Part shown: positions 8,458-16,550 of the stretch, in pieces
How positions within the stretch are numbered: the first letter of the stretch is position 1
How the letters are laid out: each line of letters starts with the position of its first letter
Source: CAZAXU01 sp964489245
Lineage (GTDB): Bacteria > Bacteroidota > Bacteroidia > Flavobacteriales > Flavobacteriaceae
NCBI GenBank assembly: GCA_964489245.1
Contig: CAZAXU010000035.1
Span: forward strand, 1-22,064
Length of the DNA: 22,064 nucleotides
Direction: 5' to 3'
Translations under genes and position numbers: made by a program
Notes under the pieces: model-generated
What the model was told of the DNA's origin: nothing
Databases searched by the model: none
What the model saw: only the letters and a program-made list of their open reading frames with translations

Positions 8458-9780
8458 ATGTCAGATACAAAAGCAACTCAACAAAATAACACATTGATTC
8501 CCATCATAATCATTGCAGGTTTATTCTTCATCTTCGGTTTCATCACATGGATTAACGGAGCGCTTATCCCTTTTATGAAAACCATCAATAATTTGACAAC
8601 TTTCCAATCTTATTTCGTAGCCACAGCCACATATATTTCTTATGTTGTCATGGCACTGCCTGCTTCTTATATCATTGGAAAAGTAGGCTATCGAAAAGGA
8701 ATGTCTCTCGGATTGATTGTCATGGCTTTGGGCGCTTTGGTTTTTATTCCCGCCGCCAATGCCAGAACTTATTGGATATTTTTAACCGGAATTTTTATCC
8801 AAGGAACCGGAATGACACTGTTACAAACCGCATCAAACCCATATATCACCATACTCGGACCGATTGAAAGTGCCGCCAAACGAATTGCAATCATGGGAAT
8901 TGCCAATAAAGTTGCCGGAGCTTTGGGGTCTCTTATCTTCGGAGCATTGTTGCTTTCAGGCATTGACAAAGTCAAAGATCAGTTGGCAAGCGTCAATGGC
9001 ACGGAAAAAGCCGAACTTTTAGACAAAATGGCAAATAGTGTTATCTTGCCCTATGCCGTAGTGGCTTTTATATTGTTTGTCTTAGGCATTTTGATTAGGA
9101 AAGCACCACTGCCTCACGTAGAAGCCGAGCCTATGGAAGAAACCACAGACGGCGCAACCGAAAAAACAAGCATTTTTCAATTTCCGCATCTTTGGTTGGG
9201 CGTATTAACACTCTTTGTCTATGTCGGCGCCGAGGTAATTGCCGGAGACACTATCATTGCCTACGGCATTTCACTCGGGTTCACTGCAGCCAAAGCAAAA
9301 TTCTTCACCACATTCACGCTGATGGCTATGGTTGCCACCTACGGACTGGGGATCTTTCTAATTCCAAAATATATCAGCCAGGCTTTTGCGCTAAAAGCAA
9401 GTGCATCATTAGGAATATTACTCACATTTCTGATTGTTTTCACCTCGGGATTCACCTCCGTACTCTCCGTGGCTGCCTTGGGCATTGCCAATGCCTTGGT
9501 TTGGCCTGCGGTTTGGCCGCTGACCCTTGAAGGACTCGGAAAATTCACCAAAACGGCTTCTGCCCTACTCATTATGGCTATTGCCGGCGGAGCAATTCTC
9601 CCTTTGCTCTATGGAAAACTTGTAGATAAAAACAAAATAGACCTTATCGCACAAGGCATAAATGAAGCGGATGCCACCGCACACGCAGCCACATCGGGAT
9701 ATTGGATTTTGTTGCCCTTATATGCCATTATTCTATATTATGCCATATCCGGTCATAAATTGGGCTTGAAGAAAAAATAG
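8458..9780 (+). CDS. Sugar:cation symporter, FucP/GluP family (MFS)
   Basis: This is a 440-aa inner-membrane protein with about twelve hydrophobic segments and a central hydrophilic loop (near residues 200-235), as in the major facilitator superfamily. FFIFGFITWINGALIPF (residues 23-39) and LLQTASNPYITILGP (121-135) match the conserved first and fourth helices of the FucP/glucose-galactose transporter group, so the substrate is probably a hexose or related sugar. Compared with E. coli FucP, the helix-1 position of D46 appears to be G34 and that of E135 appears to be Q123. An acidic pair in the region GAEVIAGD (about residue 259) may take over cation coupling. It diverges from susC over 207 bp, and the neighbouring pfkA-gap and fumC fit sugar catabolism, though no shared regulation is shown. 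Confidence 0.88.
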   Translation: MSDTKATQQNNTLIPIIIIAGLFFIFGFITWINGALIPFMKTINNLTTFQSYFVATATYISYVVMALPASYIIGKVGYRKGMSLGLIVMALGALVFIPAANARTYWIFLTGIFIQGTGMTLLQTASNPYITILGPIESAAKRIAIMGIANKVAGALGSLIFGALLLSGIDKVKDQLASVNGTEKAELLDKMANSVILPYAVVAFILFVLGILIRKAPLPHVEAEPMEETTDGATEKTSIFQFPHLWLGVLTLFVYVGAEVIAGDTIIAYGISLGFTAAKAKFFTTFTLMAMVATYGLGIFLIPKYISQAFALKASASLGILLTFLIVFTSGFTSVLSVAALGIANALVWPAVWPLTLEGLGKFTKTASALLIMAIAGGAILPLLYGKLVDKNKIDLIAQGINEADATAHAATSGYWILLPLYAIILYYAISGHKLGLKKK

Positions 9781-9823
9781 CCAAAAAATGACAAATGAAC
9801 TATAAATTTAGCTTATAAGCGTG

Positions 9824-9831
9824 TAAATTTG
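9824..9831 (+). promoter_or_regulatory. -7 element of the fumC promoter
   Basis: TAAATTTG fits the TAnnTTTG consensus 24 bases before the fumC ATG. A convincing -33 element at the usual distance is not visible. No hairpin terminator separates the permease stop from this box, so read-through is possible. Confidence 0.5.
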
Positions 9832-9855
9832 TAGGAACTATTAAACCCTACAAAC

Positions 9856-11253
9856 ATGAAATATAGAATTGAACACGACACTATTGGCGAAGTTCAAGTG
9901 CCCGCAGACAAATACTGGGGTGCACAAACCGAACGTTCACGTAATAATTTTAAAATAGGTCCGGAAGCATCAATGCCTCACGAAATCATCGATGCTTTTG
10001 CCATCTTGAAAAAAGCTGCCGCATACACAAACAATGAATTGGGTGTATTGCCCGACGATAAACGCGATTTGATTGCGCAAGTGGCAGACGAAGTTTTGGC
10101 AGGAAAATTATATGATCAGTTTCCTTTGGTGATTTGGCAAACCGGATCGGGCACACAAAGCAATATGAATTTTAACGAAGTGGTTTCTAACCGTGCACAC
10201 GTGCTGACAGGCAACAAGTTGGGTGAAGGAAAAAAACACATCCATCCGAATGATGATGTCAATAAATCTCAATCGTCAAACGATACTTTTCCAACGGCAA
10301 TGCATATTTCTCTGTATAAAAAATTGGTTGAAAAAACCATTCCCGGAATAGAAATGATGCGCGATGCATTAGACAAAAAAGCAAAAAAATTTAAAAAAGT
10401 GGTCAAAATCGGTCGTACACACTTGATGGATGCCACTCCCCTAACCCTGGGGCAAGAGTTTTCGGGCTATGTATCACAATTGGACCACGGACTCAGAGCC
10501 TTGAAAAACACCTTGACACACTTGAGCGAATTGGCATTGGGAGGAACCGCTGTCGGAACAGGCATCAACACACCTAAAGGCTATGACAAATTGGTTGCAA
10601 AATATATCGCCGAATTTTCAGGCATGGCCTTTGTCACCGCCGAAAACAAATTTGAAGCCTTGGCGGCACACGATGCCATTGTAGAAACACACGGTGCTTT
10701 GAAACAAATCGCTGTTTCGCTGAACAAAATTGCCAATGACATTCGCCTGCTTGCATCCGGACCGCGTTCCGGAATCGGTGAAATTATTATTCCCGCCAAT
10801 GAACCCGGAAGTTCCATTATGCCCGGAAAGGTGAACCCCACACAGGCTGAAGCCATCACCATGGTAGCGGCACAAGTCATGGGAAATGATGTTGCCGTCA
10901 CCATTGGCGGCACTCAAGGACATTATGAGTTGAATGTTTTTAAACCCGTAATGATTTATAATGCACTACAATCTGCTGATTTAATTGGAGACGCCGCAGT
11001 TTCATTTACGAAAAATCTGGTCGAGGGAATCGAACCCAACTACGACAGAATCGATAACTTATTGCACAACTCTCTGATGTTAGTGACCGCACTAAATACA
11101 CATATCGGCTATGAAAAAGCGGCAAAAATTGCCAAAACCGCACATAAAAACGGCACAACACTCAAAGAAGAAGCAATTAATCTGGGTTTATTAACCGCCG
11201 AGGAATTTGACAAATATGTCATCCCTGAAAAAATGGTGGGAGAGATAAAATAA
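9856..11253 (+). CDS. fumC: Fumarate hydratase, class II
   Basis: The enzyme catalyses reversible hydration of fumarate to malate in the TCA cycle and is iron-independent and tetrameric in its family. The product of 465 aa is full length. TGSGTQSNMNFNEV (residues 96-109), GRTHLMDATPLTLGQE with H189 (186-201) and the superfamily signature GSSIMPGKVN (318-327, with the catalytic serine) are all present. SSNDTFPTAMH at 140-150 is typical of fumarases and argues against aspartase or argininosuccinate lyase. It has its own -7 box and a strong terminator, so it is probably monocistronic. Nothing is missing or unusual. Confidence 0.96.
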   Translation: MKYRIEHDTIGEVQVPADKYWGAQTERSRNNFKIGPEASMPHEIIDAFAILKKAAAYTNNELGVLPDDKRDLIAQVADEVLAGKLYDQFPLVIWQTGSGTQSNMNFNEVVSNRAHVLTGNKLGEGKKHIHPNDDVNKSQSSNDTFPTAMHISLYKKLVEKTIPGIEMMRDALDKKAKKFKKVVKIGRTHLMDATPLTLGQEFSGYVSQLDHGLRALKNTLTHLSELALGGTAVGTGINTPKGYDKLVAKYIAEFSGMAFVTAENKFEALAAHDAIVETHGALKQIAVSLNKIANDIRLLASGPRSGIGEIIIPANEPGSSIMPGKVNPTQAEAITMVAAQVMGNDVAVTIGGTQGHYELNVFKPVMIYNALQSADLIGDAAVSFTKNLVEGIEPNYDRIDNLLHNSLMLVTALNTHIGYEKAAKIAKTAHKNGTTLKEEAINLGLLTAEEFDKYVIPEKMVGEIK

Positions 11254-11277
11254 ACATTCAAACCGATTATTATTTTT

Positions 11278-11310
11278 TAAGCCATCCGAATTCGGATGGC
11301 TTATTTTTTG
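11278..11310 (+). terminator. Rho-independent terminator after fumC
   Basis: A perfect 26-base palindrome (11278-11303, core GCCATCCG / CGGATGGC) is followed by a T run and begins 24 bases after the fumC stop. Confidence 0.88.
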
Positions 11311-11323
11311 ATATCTATAAAAA

Positions 11324-11331
11324 TAAATTTG
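11324..11331 (+). promoter_or_regulatory. Possible -7 element for the phosphatidyltransferase gene
   Basis: TAAATTTG matches TAnnTTTG, 52 bases upstream of the next ATG and just downstream of the fumC terminator. A TTTG is present upstream, but only 13 bases away, too close for a standard -33 box. Confidence 0.4.
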
Positions 11332-11383
11332 TGTGAACCGTAATCATTTTATATTTTTAAAGCAAAATATCGAATAGACCTCC

Positions 11384-11968
11384 ATGAATAGAAAAGAGAA
11401 TATATACAACATTCCCAACTTCATTTCACTATACAGACTTTTATCTGTTCCTTTTTTGGCGTATATCGTTCTTCAAAAAAAAGAAAACCTGTTCTTCTAC
11501 TGGTTTTTATTTAACCTATTTACGGATGTACTGGACGGATTCATTGCCAGAACGTTCAATCTCAAAACAAAATTCGGTGCCAAACTGGACTCTTTTGCAG
11601 ACTTCGCCATGTATTTACTCGCCATGTTTGCCTTGATATATCTCAAATGGGAAGAGCTTGAACCCTATAAATATTCCTTATATCTATTGATTTTCTATTA
11701 TGTGTTCATTGATATTTTCTCCTTTATCAAATTTGGAGAAGTCTCCAGCTTACATCTCTATTTCTCTAAATTCAACGGTCTTTTACAAGCTGTGTTTTTT
11801 TTGATTATTTTTGGCATTGGTTTTAACAAGCTATTATATTTTGCCGTTTTTTTCTTTGCCAGCCTATCGTTTTTGGAGAATATGTATTTTCTGCTTAAAA
11901 TTGACAAAATGCGCTCCGATTTAAAAGGTATATACTGGTTGCAAAAAAACACCGCATCTGATAAATAA
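11384..11968 (+). CDS. CDP-alcohol phosphatidyltransferase family protein
   Basis: This is a 194-aa integral membrane enzyme that would transfer a phosphatidyl group from a CDP-linked lipid to an alcohol in phospholipid synthesis. The diagnostic pattern D-x2-DG-x2-AR-x8-G-x3-D-x3-D is complete at residues 48-73, including all the metal-binding aspartates. About six hydrophobic helices surround it. NIPNFISLYRLLSVPFLAYIV (starting at residue 9) resembles the start of PgsA-like phosphatidylglycerophosphate synthases, but the acceptor alcohol cannot be decided here, and phosphatidylserine synthase or another member is possible. The stop codon lies five bases before the following NlpC/P60 gene, so they are co-transcribed. 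Confidence 0.85.
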   Translation: MNRKENIYNIPNFISLYRLLSVPFLAYIVLQKKENLFFYWFLFNLFTDVLDGFIARTFNLKTKFGAKLDSFADFAMYLLAMFALIYLKWEELEPYKYSLYLLIFYYVFIDIFSFIKFGEVSSLHLYFSKFNGLLQAVFFLIIFGIGFNKLLYFAVFFFASLSFLENMYFLLKIDKMRSDLKGIYWLQKNTASDK

Positions 11969-11973
11969 ATAAT

Positions 11974-12519
11974 ATGATAAAAATAAAAAAATACATCTCT
12001 TTTATTCTCCTACTGATGTTCATCATCCAATTCTCCGGATGTAAATCACATAAGAAAACACGTAGGGAAAAAGTCAAAACTCATATAAAAACAAGAAGAA
12101 AAAGAGCAAAATCCGGAAAAGCAACTCTCAAAAAAACTCATGGAAGAACAAACGCCAAAAAGACAAGATTAGAAAAAATTTTCAGAAAATATAAAGGAGT
12201 CCGATATAGGTATGGCGGCACATCGTCCAAGGGTTTTGATTGCTCCGGGTTCACACAAAAAGTCTATTTGGAAGCTTTTAAGAAAAAACTTCCGAGAACA
12301 ACCAAATCCATGATGAAAATCGGTAAAAAAGTATCCAAACACCGACTTAAAATAGGCGATTTGGTATTTTTTCATCCCACCAGAAGATATTATCACGTGG
12401 GAATCTATATGGGAGAAAACACTTTCATTCATGCATCAACATCCAGAGGAGTGATGAAATCAAATTTAAATCATGCATATTGGAAAAAACATTATATTTT
12501 TGCTAGAAGAATTTTATAA
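11974..12519 (+). CDS. NlpC/P60-family cell-wall hydrolase lipoprotein with basic linker
   Basis: This is a putative peptidoglycan endopeptidase of 181 aa. A lipoprotein signal peptide ends at QFSGC, giving lipid-bearing C23. Residues 24-72 form a strikingly Lys/Arg-rich, low-complexity linker. The catalytic domain (about 68-180) has the NlpC/P60 triad: C90 in FDCSGF, H141 in YHVGIYMG and H153 in FIHAS; YRYGGTSSKGFDCSGF is the classic entry motif. It would act in the periplasm, anchored to a membrane, cutting peptide stems of peptidoglycan. It is the second gene of a pair with the phosphatidyltransferase (five-base gap), joining two envelope functions. There is no clear terminator after it. 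Confidence 0.9.
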   Translation: MIKIKKYISFILLLMFIIQFSGCKSHKKTRREKVKTHIKTRRKRAKSGKATLKKTHGRTNAKKTRLEKIFRKYKGVRYRYGGTSSKGFDCSGFTQKVYLEAFKKKLPRTTKSMMKIGKKVSKHRLKIGDLVFFHPTRRYYHVGIYMGENTFIHASTSRGVMKSNLNHAYWKKHYIFARRIL

Positions 12520-12557
12520 TCGACCTGAACCGGAATATACATGACGGATACTGTGAA

Positions 12558-12645
12558 TTCAAAGGAAAAAGTTTAACAGACGTCTCGATACAATGAAGCG
12601 GAGCTTCATCACTCGACGTGACAAACATAAAAGTTCAAAGGAAAA
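12558..12645. repeat. Palindromic intergenic element flanked by 12-bp direct repeats
   Basis: In the 175-bp gap before the S46 peptidase lies a hairpin with a perfect inner stem, ATGAAGC / GCTTCAT (12593-12599 and 12603-12609, loop GGA). An imperfect outer stem is built from ACGTCTCGA and TCGACGT. The element is bracketed by identical direct repeats TTCAAAGGAAAA at 12558-12569 and 12634-12645. The layout resembles a short REP-like or MITE-like intergenic repeat. The TCGATACAA next to the inner stem recurs in the element near 21791. The direct repeats could be a target-site duplication, but chance in A-rich DNA is possible. Confidence 0.5.
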
Positions 12646-12694
12646 GGGAAAAAGAACCTAACAACTAACGACTAAACCATAAAAGATAAACAAT

Positions 12695-14932
12695 ATGAAA
12701 CTATACAAATTAAGCTTGCTTTTGATATTTTTCATTCAATTGCAAGTATTCGCGCAAAAAGGAGAAGGTGGCATGTGGATGCCCAACACCATCAAACAAG
12801 TGGAAGGAGACATGCAAAACATGGGCATGAAAATCTCTGCCGATGATATTTGGAGTCTCGAAAAACCAAGTATTAAACAAGCTGTCGTGCAATTGGGAAA
12901 CGGTTGCACCGCCGAGATTATGTCAGACAAGGGATTGGTTTTCACCAACCACCATTGCGGCTATGATGCCATTCAAAAACTTTCCTCCATGGAACACAAC
13001 TATCTCGAAAACGGGTTTTGGGCAAAATCTTTTGATGACGAAAAACCTGCCGAAGGATTAACCGTGACTTTTATCGAAGATATGATTGATATAACCGATA
13101 AAGTTTTGGCAGGCGTAACAGATAAAATGACCGCCAAAGAACGCCAATCACAAGTGGACAAAAATATGGCTAAAATCCAAAAAGAAACGCCACAAGACCG
13201 TTTTCACAACATCAAAATAAAACCGTTTTTTAAAGGCAATAAATACTACATGATCAAAAGAACCACTTTCTATGATATTCGTTTGGTAGGAACCCCTCCC
13301 GCCAGCATCGGAAAGTTCGGCGGTGATACAGACAATTGGATGTGGCCGCGACATACCATAGATTTTTCAGTTTTCAGAATCTATGCAAACGATAAAAATG
13401 AACCGGCAATGTATTCCGCCGATAACAAACCCTATAAACCAAAATATTTCCTAAAAATTTCTTTAGAAGATTTGAAAGAAGACGACTTTACGATGGTGGT
13501 TGGTTTCCCCGGAAGAACAACCGAATATCTCACTTCTTATGCCGTACAACAAAAGCAAGATTTGCGTGACCCTGCTCATGTTGCCGTTCGTGAAATCACC
13601 TTGGGCATTATGGACAAAAAAATGGCTAAAGACCCCGCCATGAAACTCAAATTGGCGTCTAAACATGCCAGCTTGGCAAACTATTGGAAATTCTTTATCG
13701 GTGAGAGCCAAGGATTGAAAAAATTTCATGCTGTTGAAGCCAAAGAAGAATATGAAAAAGATTTTAGCAATCGTATCAATCAAAATACCGAATGGAAGGC
13801 AAAATACGGCAAACTCTTGCCCCGACTGAAAGAATTATATGCACAACTGAAACCCTATGCCGTCACACAAGACTATACTTCTGAAATTTTTGGCAGAAAT
13901 ATTGATTTGCCCACCATTGTAACAATAGCGGGAATGCTGAAAAAACAAAGCAAAGAACGTGGTGAAAATTTCTATAAAATGGTTAAAAACAAATATAAAG
14001 AATATCTGATGAACAACATATTGAAAGATTTTGACAAAGACACCGATAAAGAAATTTTTGCCGCTTTGATGAGTTTCTATGTCAAAAATGTCGATAAAAA
14101 ATATATCAGTCCGGAATTGCAAAAAGCAATGGCAAACAAATCTCCTGAACAATTTGCCAATGAAATCTATAACCAATCAAAATTAACAACCAAATCCGGA
14201 TTAGATGAACTATTCGGCAAAGCCACACCAAAAGAATATGCGGAAATACTGGCAAAAGACCCCGCTTATCAACTACTTGGCGCACAGCAAAAATGGACTG
14301 ATGAAAAACTATCTGATCCGGTGAACAAAATCAATGAAGAAATCAACGACTTGATGAGCAAATATATGAAAGCACAAATGGAGGTTTACAGCAACAGACC
14401 TTTCTATCCTGATGCTAATTTCACCATGCGTGTCGCCTACGGAAAAGTGAAAGGATTTGAACCGAGAGACGGCGTTTTTTATACACCGTTTTCTCATCTA
14501 TACGGTGCCATTGAAAAATATAAACCCAACGACAAAGAATTTGACTTGCCAAAAAAATACATCGAACTGTATAACAAAAAAGATTATGGAAGATACGCCT
14601 CCAAAAACGGCACATTGGTCACTGATTTTCTTTCCACCAATCATATCACCGGAGGAAACTCGGGAAGCCCTGTGCTCAATGCACGCGGAGAGCATATCGG
14701 ATTGGCATTTGACGGTGTTTGGGAAGGCTTGATGGAAGATGTATATTTTCGCCCTGAAATCTCTCGCAGTATCAGCGTGACAGATAATGCCGTATTATTC
14801 GTAATTGACAAATTGGGACACTGCAATCATATCATAAATGAATTGACCATTGCTCGAACAAATAATACCAAAACAAATAAAAACACCGAGACGAAAAAGA
14901 AAAAGAGAAAAAAGTTCTTGGGTATTTTTTAA
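12695..14932 (+). CDS. S46-family periplasmic dipeptidyl peptidase (DPP7-like)
   Basis: This is a 745-aa serine exopeptidase that removes dipeptides from the N-termini of peptides in the periplasm, feeding amino-acid catabolism. A signal peptide ends at about residue 20 (VFAQ). The chymotrypsin-like catalytic residues are visible: His in LVFTNHHCGYDAI (H87 by analogy with the trypsin His-Cys pair) and S656 in TGGNSGSPV. The family Asp should lie in the region GGDTDNWMWPRH (about 209-220). The specificity position is G674 in GLAFDGVWE. Glycine there is known for DPP7-type enzymes preferring hydrophobic residues, while Arg marks the acidic-specific DPP11. The last 25 residues are a Lys/Asn/Thr-rich tail beyond the usual end of the family. 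The gene is followed by a terminator. Confidence 0.92.
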   Translation: MKLYKLSLLLIFFIQLQVFAQKGEGGMWMPNTIKQVEGDMQNMGMKISADDIWSLEKPSIKQAVVQLGNGCTAEIMSDKGLVFTNHHCGYDAIQKLSSMEHNYLENGFWAKSFDDEKPAEGLTVTFIEDMIDITDKVLAGVTDKMTAKERQSQVDKNMAKIQKETPQDRFHNIKIKPFFKGNKYYMIKRTTFYDIRLVGTPPASIGKFGGDTDNWMWPRHTIDFSVFRIYANDKNEPAMYSADNKPYKPKYFLKISLEDLKEDDFTMVVGFPGRTTEYLTSYAVQQKQDLRDPAHVAVREITLGIMDKKMAKDPAMKLKLASKHASLANYWKFFIGESQGLKKFHAVEAKEEYEKDFSNRINQNTEWKAKYGKLLPRLKELYAQLKPYAVTQDYTSEIFGRNIDLPTIVTIAGMLKKQSKERGENFYKMVKNKYKEYLMNNILKDFDKDTDKEIFAALMSFYVKNVDKKYISPELQKAMANKSPEQFANEIYNQSKLTTKSGLDELFGKATPKEYAEILAKDPAYQLLGAQQKWTDEKLSDPVNKINEEINDLMSKYMKAQMEVYSNRPFYPDANFTMRVAYGKVKGFEPRDGVFYTPFSHLYGAIEKYKPNDKEFDLPKKYIELYNKKDYGRYASKNGTLVTDFLSTNHITGGNSGSPVLNARGEHIGLAFDGVWEGLMEDVYFRPEISRSISVTDNAVLFVIDKLGHCNHIINELTIARTNNTKTNKNTETKKKKRKKFLGIF

Positions 14933-14947
14933 AAAAATAAATGAAAT

Positions 14948-14978
14948 AAAAAAAGCTGCAAAATTGCAGCTTTTTTTT
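14948..14978 (+). terminator. Rho-independent terminator after the S46 peptidase
   Basis: An AT-rich inverted repeat with core GCTGCA / TGCAGC, flanked by complementary A and T runs, sits 15 bases after the stop. The eight T serve as the U tract. The symmetry also allows function on the other strand. Confidence 0.85.
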
Positions 14979-15008
14979 ATAAATTTACACTTTCAAAATC
15001 TTAGAAAA

Positions 15009-16058
15009 ATGTTTAAAAAAATCAAATATACTTTCCTGTTTTTAGTCGTGGCTGTACTAGCTGTTTTCGGCTATTTTTCATCCCTGGACAGCAACTATGA
15101 AGTGACTAGAGAACGAAAAATAGAAGCACCTGCAAATCTGATTTTTAACCATGTTTCAGATCTAAAAAACTGGAATAAATGGTCGCCTTGGAAAGAAAAA
15201 GACTCCGGCATACAATTTGAATTTTCCAAAACAACCGATAATGAGGGCGCCTATTTCAGATTCACCGATGAAAACGGACAAAGACAAAAACTAACCAATC
15301 TCACGATTGCCAAAGATTCACTTATCAAACAAATGCTATCCGGAAATGATGAAACAACCGAAATGAATTGGCAATTCATCCCACAAGAAAACGGCATTTT
15401 GGTTCGTTGGACAACAAAAGGTGAATTAGACCTGATGAAAAGAATCTATGCAAAACAAATGGATGAAATGATGGGCCCCACCATGACGCGAGGCTTGGAA
15501 CTGCTCGACAAAAGCATTCATAAAGACATGGAAAAACATGAAACCAATATTGAAAAAATCACGGAATTGGGCAGTACTTATTATCTCTATAAATCTGCCA
15601 GCACAAAATTTGAAAATTTAGGAAAAGAAATGGATAAACTTCTTCCTGAGGTCTTAATCTATACCATCAATCATAAATATGAAATGAACGGAAAAGTTTT
15701 CACGATTTATAACAAATGGGATTCGGCAAATAATTCTGTCATTTTTTCCTGTTGCGTGCCTACAAAAGAAAAAATAACCACAAAAGACGATATCCTGACC
15801 GGACAAACTTCCGGGGGAAAATATTTAAAAGCAAAGTTTCAGGGTGACTATAAATTCTTGAGAGATGCTTGGACACAAGCAAACACATACATAGAAAAAA
15901 ACGACAGTATTGTCAAAGATATGACCAGAGCTCCTTTTGAAGTTTATAAAAAAGGACATACCATTTCACTGAATCCGGCAGACTGGGTCACCGAAATTTT
16001 TATTCCGATTATCGAAGTTCGACAAAAATCAAATCCTACACTTAAAAATGGGAACTAG
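15009..16058 (+). CDS. SRPBCC-domain membrane-anchored protein
   Basis: The 349-aa product has one N-terminal hydrophobic segment (about residues 7-24) and then an SRPBCC/polyketide-cyclase-like fold. IEAPANLIFNHVSDLKNWNKW and the following WSPW are typical of that fold's first strand and helix. The second half (about 165-345) looks like the GyrI-like effector-binding fold often joined to it in Bacteroidota. Function is unknown; binding of a small hydrophobic ligand is plausible only from the fold. The reading frame extends 53 codons upstream, but that stretch crosses the terminator of the previous gene, so the ATG at 15009 is preferred. Its stop overlaps crcB by 11 bases, indicating coupled translation. 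Confidence 0.72.
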   Translation: MFKKIKYTFLFLVVAVLAVFGYFSSLDSNYEVTRERKIEAPANLIFNHVSDLKNWNKWSPWKEKDSGIQFEFSKTTDNEGAYFRFTDENGQRQKLTNLTIAKDSLIKQMLSGNDETTEMNWQFIPQENGILVRWTTKGELDLMKRIYAKQMDEMMGPTMTRGLELLDKSIHKDMEKHETNIEKITELGSTYYLYKSASTKFENLGKEMDKLLPEVLIYTINHKYEMNGKVFTIYNKWDSANNSVIFSCCVPTKEKITTKDDILTGQTSGGKYLKAKFQGDYKFLRDAWTQANTYIEKNDSIVKDMTRAPFEVYKKGHTISLNPADWVTEIFIPIIEVRQKSNPTLKNGN

Positions 16059-16422
16059 AATTCTTTTGGTTTTCTTGGGCGGAGGACTGGGAAGCGTGTT
16101 TAGATATGTTTTGGGCTATCTGTATAACAGCAATGACTATCTGACACCATACGGAACATTTTTTGCCAATGTATTGGGAAGTTTTCTGATTGGAATATTG
16201 GCAGGATATAACTTGAGAACACTACATTTGAACCATCAATATCAAGCCTTGCTTGTCGTAGGATTTCTCGGAGGATTTACCACTTTTTCATCCTTTACTT
16301 TTGAGAGTATGACAATGTTGAACAACGGCAAATTTTTATTGTTCTTTTCCTATTTTTTTACCACGCTGATTCTAGGTATGGTGGGAGTTATGGCAGGATA
16401 TTTTCTCTCTAAATATTTTTGA
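16048..16422 (+). CDS. crcB: Fluoride ion channel CrcB/Fluc
   Basis: This is a 124-aa, four-helix inner-membrane protein whose family forms antiparallel dimers exporting fluoride. The family motifs are intact: GGGLGSVFRY at 11-20, the pore asparagine N41 in GTFFANVLGSF, and GGFTTFSSFTFE at 75-86, which holds the break in helix 3 with the Na+ site and the two fluoride-lining phenylalanines (F80 and F83). The chosen ATG overlaps the end of the SRPBCC gene by 11 bases, leaving no room for a fluoride riboswitch directly upstream. None is visible, so expression seems tied to the upstream gene. The single gene (not a crcB1/crcB2 pair) suggests a homodimer. Confidence 0.93.
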   Translation: MGTRILLVFLGGGLGSVFRYVLGYLYNSNDYLTPYGTFFANVLGSFLIGILAGYNLRTLHLNHQYQALLVVGFLGGFTTFSSFTFESMTMLNNGKFLLFFSYFFTTLILGMVGVMAGYFLSKYF

Positions 16423-16447
16423 TACACAGTCTTGGCTCATATCTGAA

Positions 16448-16475
16448 TTTGTTCTCATTGTGAAACAAACTTTTT
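16448..16475 (+). terminator. Weak candidate terminator after crcB
   Basis: TTTGTT and AACAAA can form a six-bp stem with a ten-base loop, followed by C and five T, 25 bases after the crcB stop. The stem is AT-rich and weak. Confidence 0.25.
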
Positions 16476-16529
16476 ATGCGGTTGTCATATCATTTTTGAA
16501 CCGATTTCAGTGTGACCGTGCATAAACCT

Positions 16530-16545
16530 TATTTTTGTAACTTTG
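16530..16545 (+). promoter_or_regulatory. Twin -7 elements of the rnpB promoter
   Basis: Two adjoining exact matches to TAnnTTTG are present: TATTTTTG (16530-16537) and TAACTTTG (16538-16545). The second ends five bases before the first base of the P1 helix of RNase P RNA, the spacing expected for a -7 box and its start point. No clear -33 TTTG is seen. Confidence 0.65.
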
Positions 16546-16550
16546 CAACG

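Noticed and set aside
14850..15008. N-terminal extension of the SRPBCC protein
   Set aside because: It overlaps the end of the S46 peptidase gene and the terminator hairpin; the ATG at 15009 starts a normal membrane anchor.
15950..16050. Fluoride riboswitch before crcB
   Set aside because: The sequence upstream is SRPBCC coding sequence right up to the overlap, and no riboswitch-like conserved motif was recognised.
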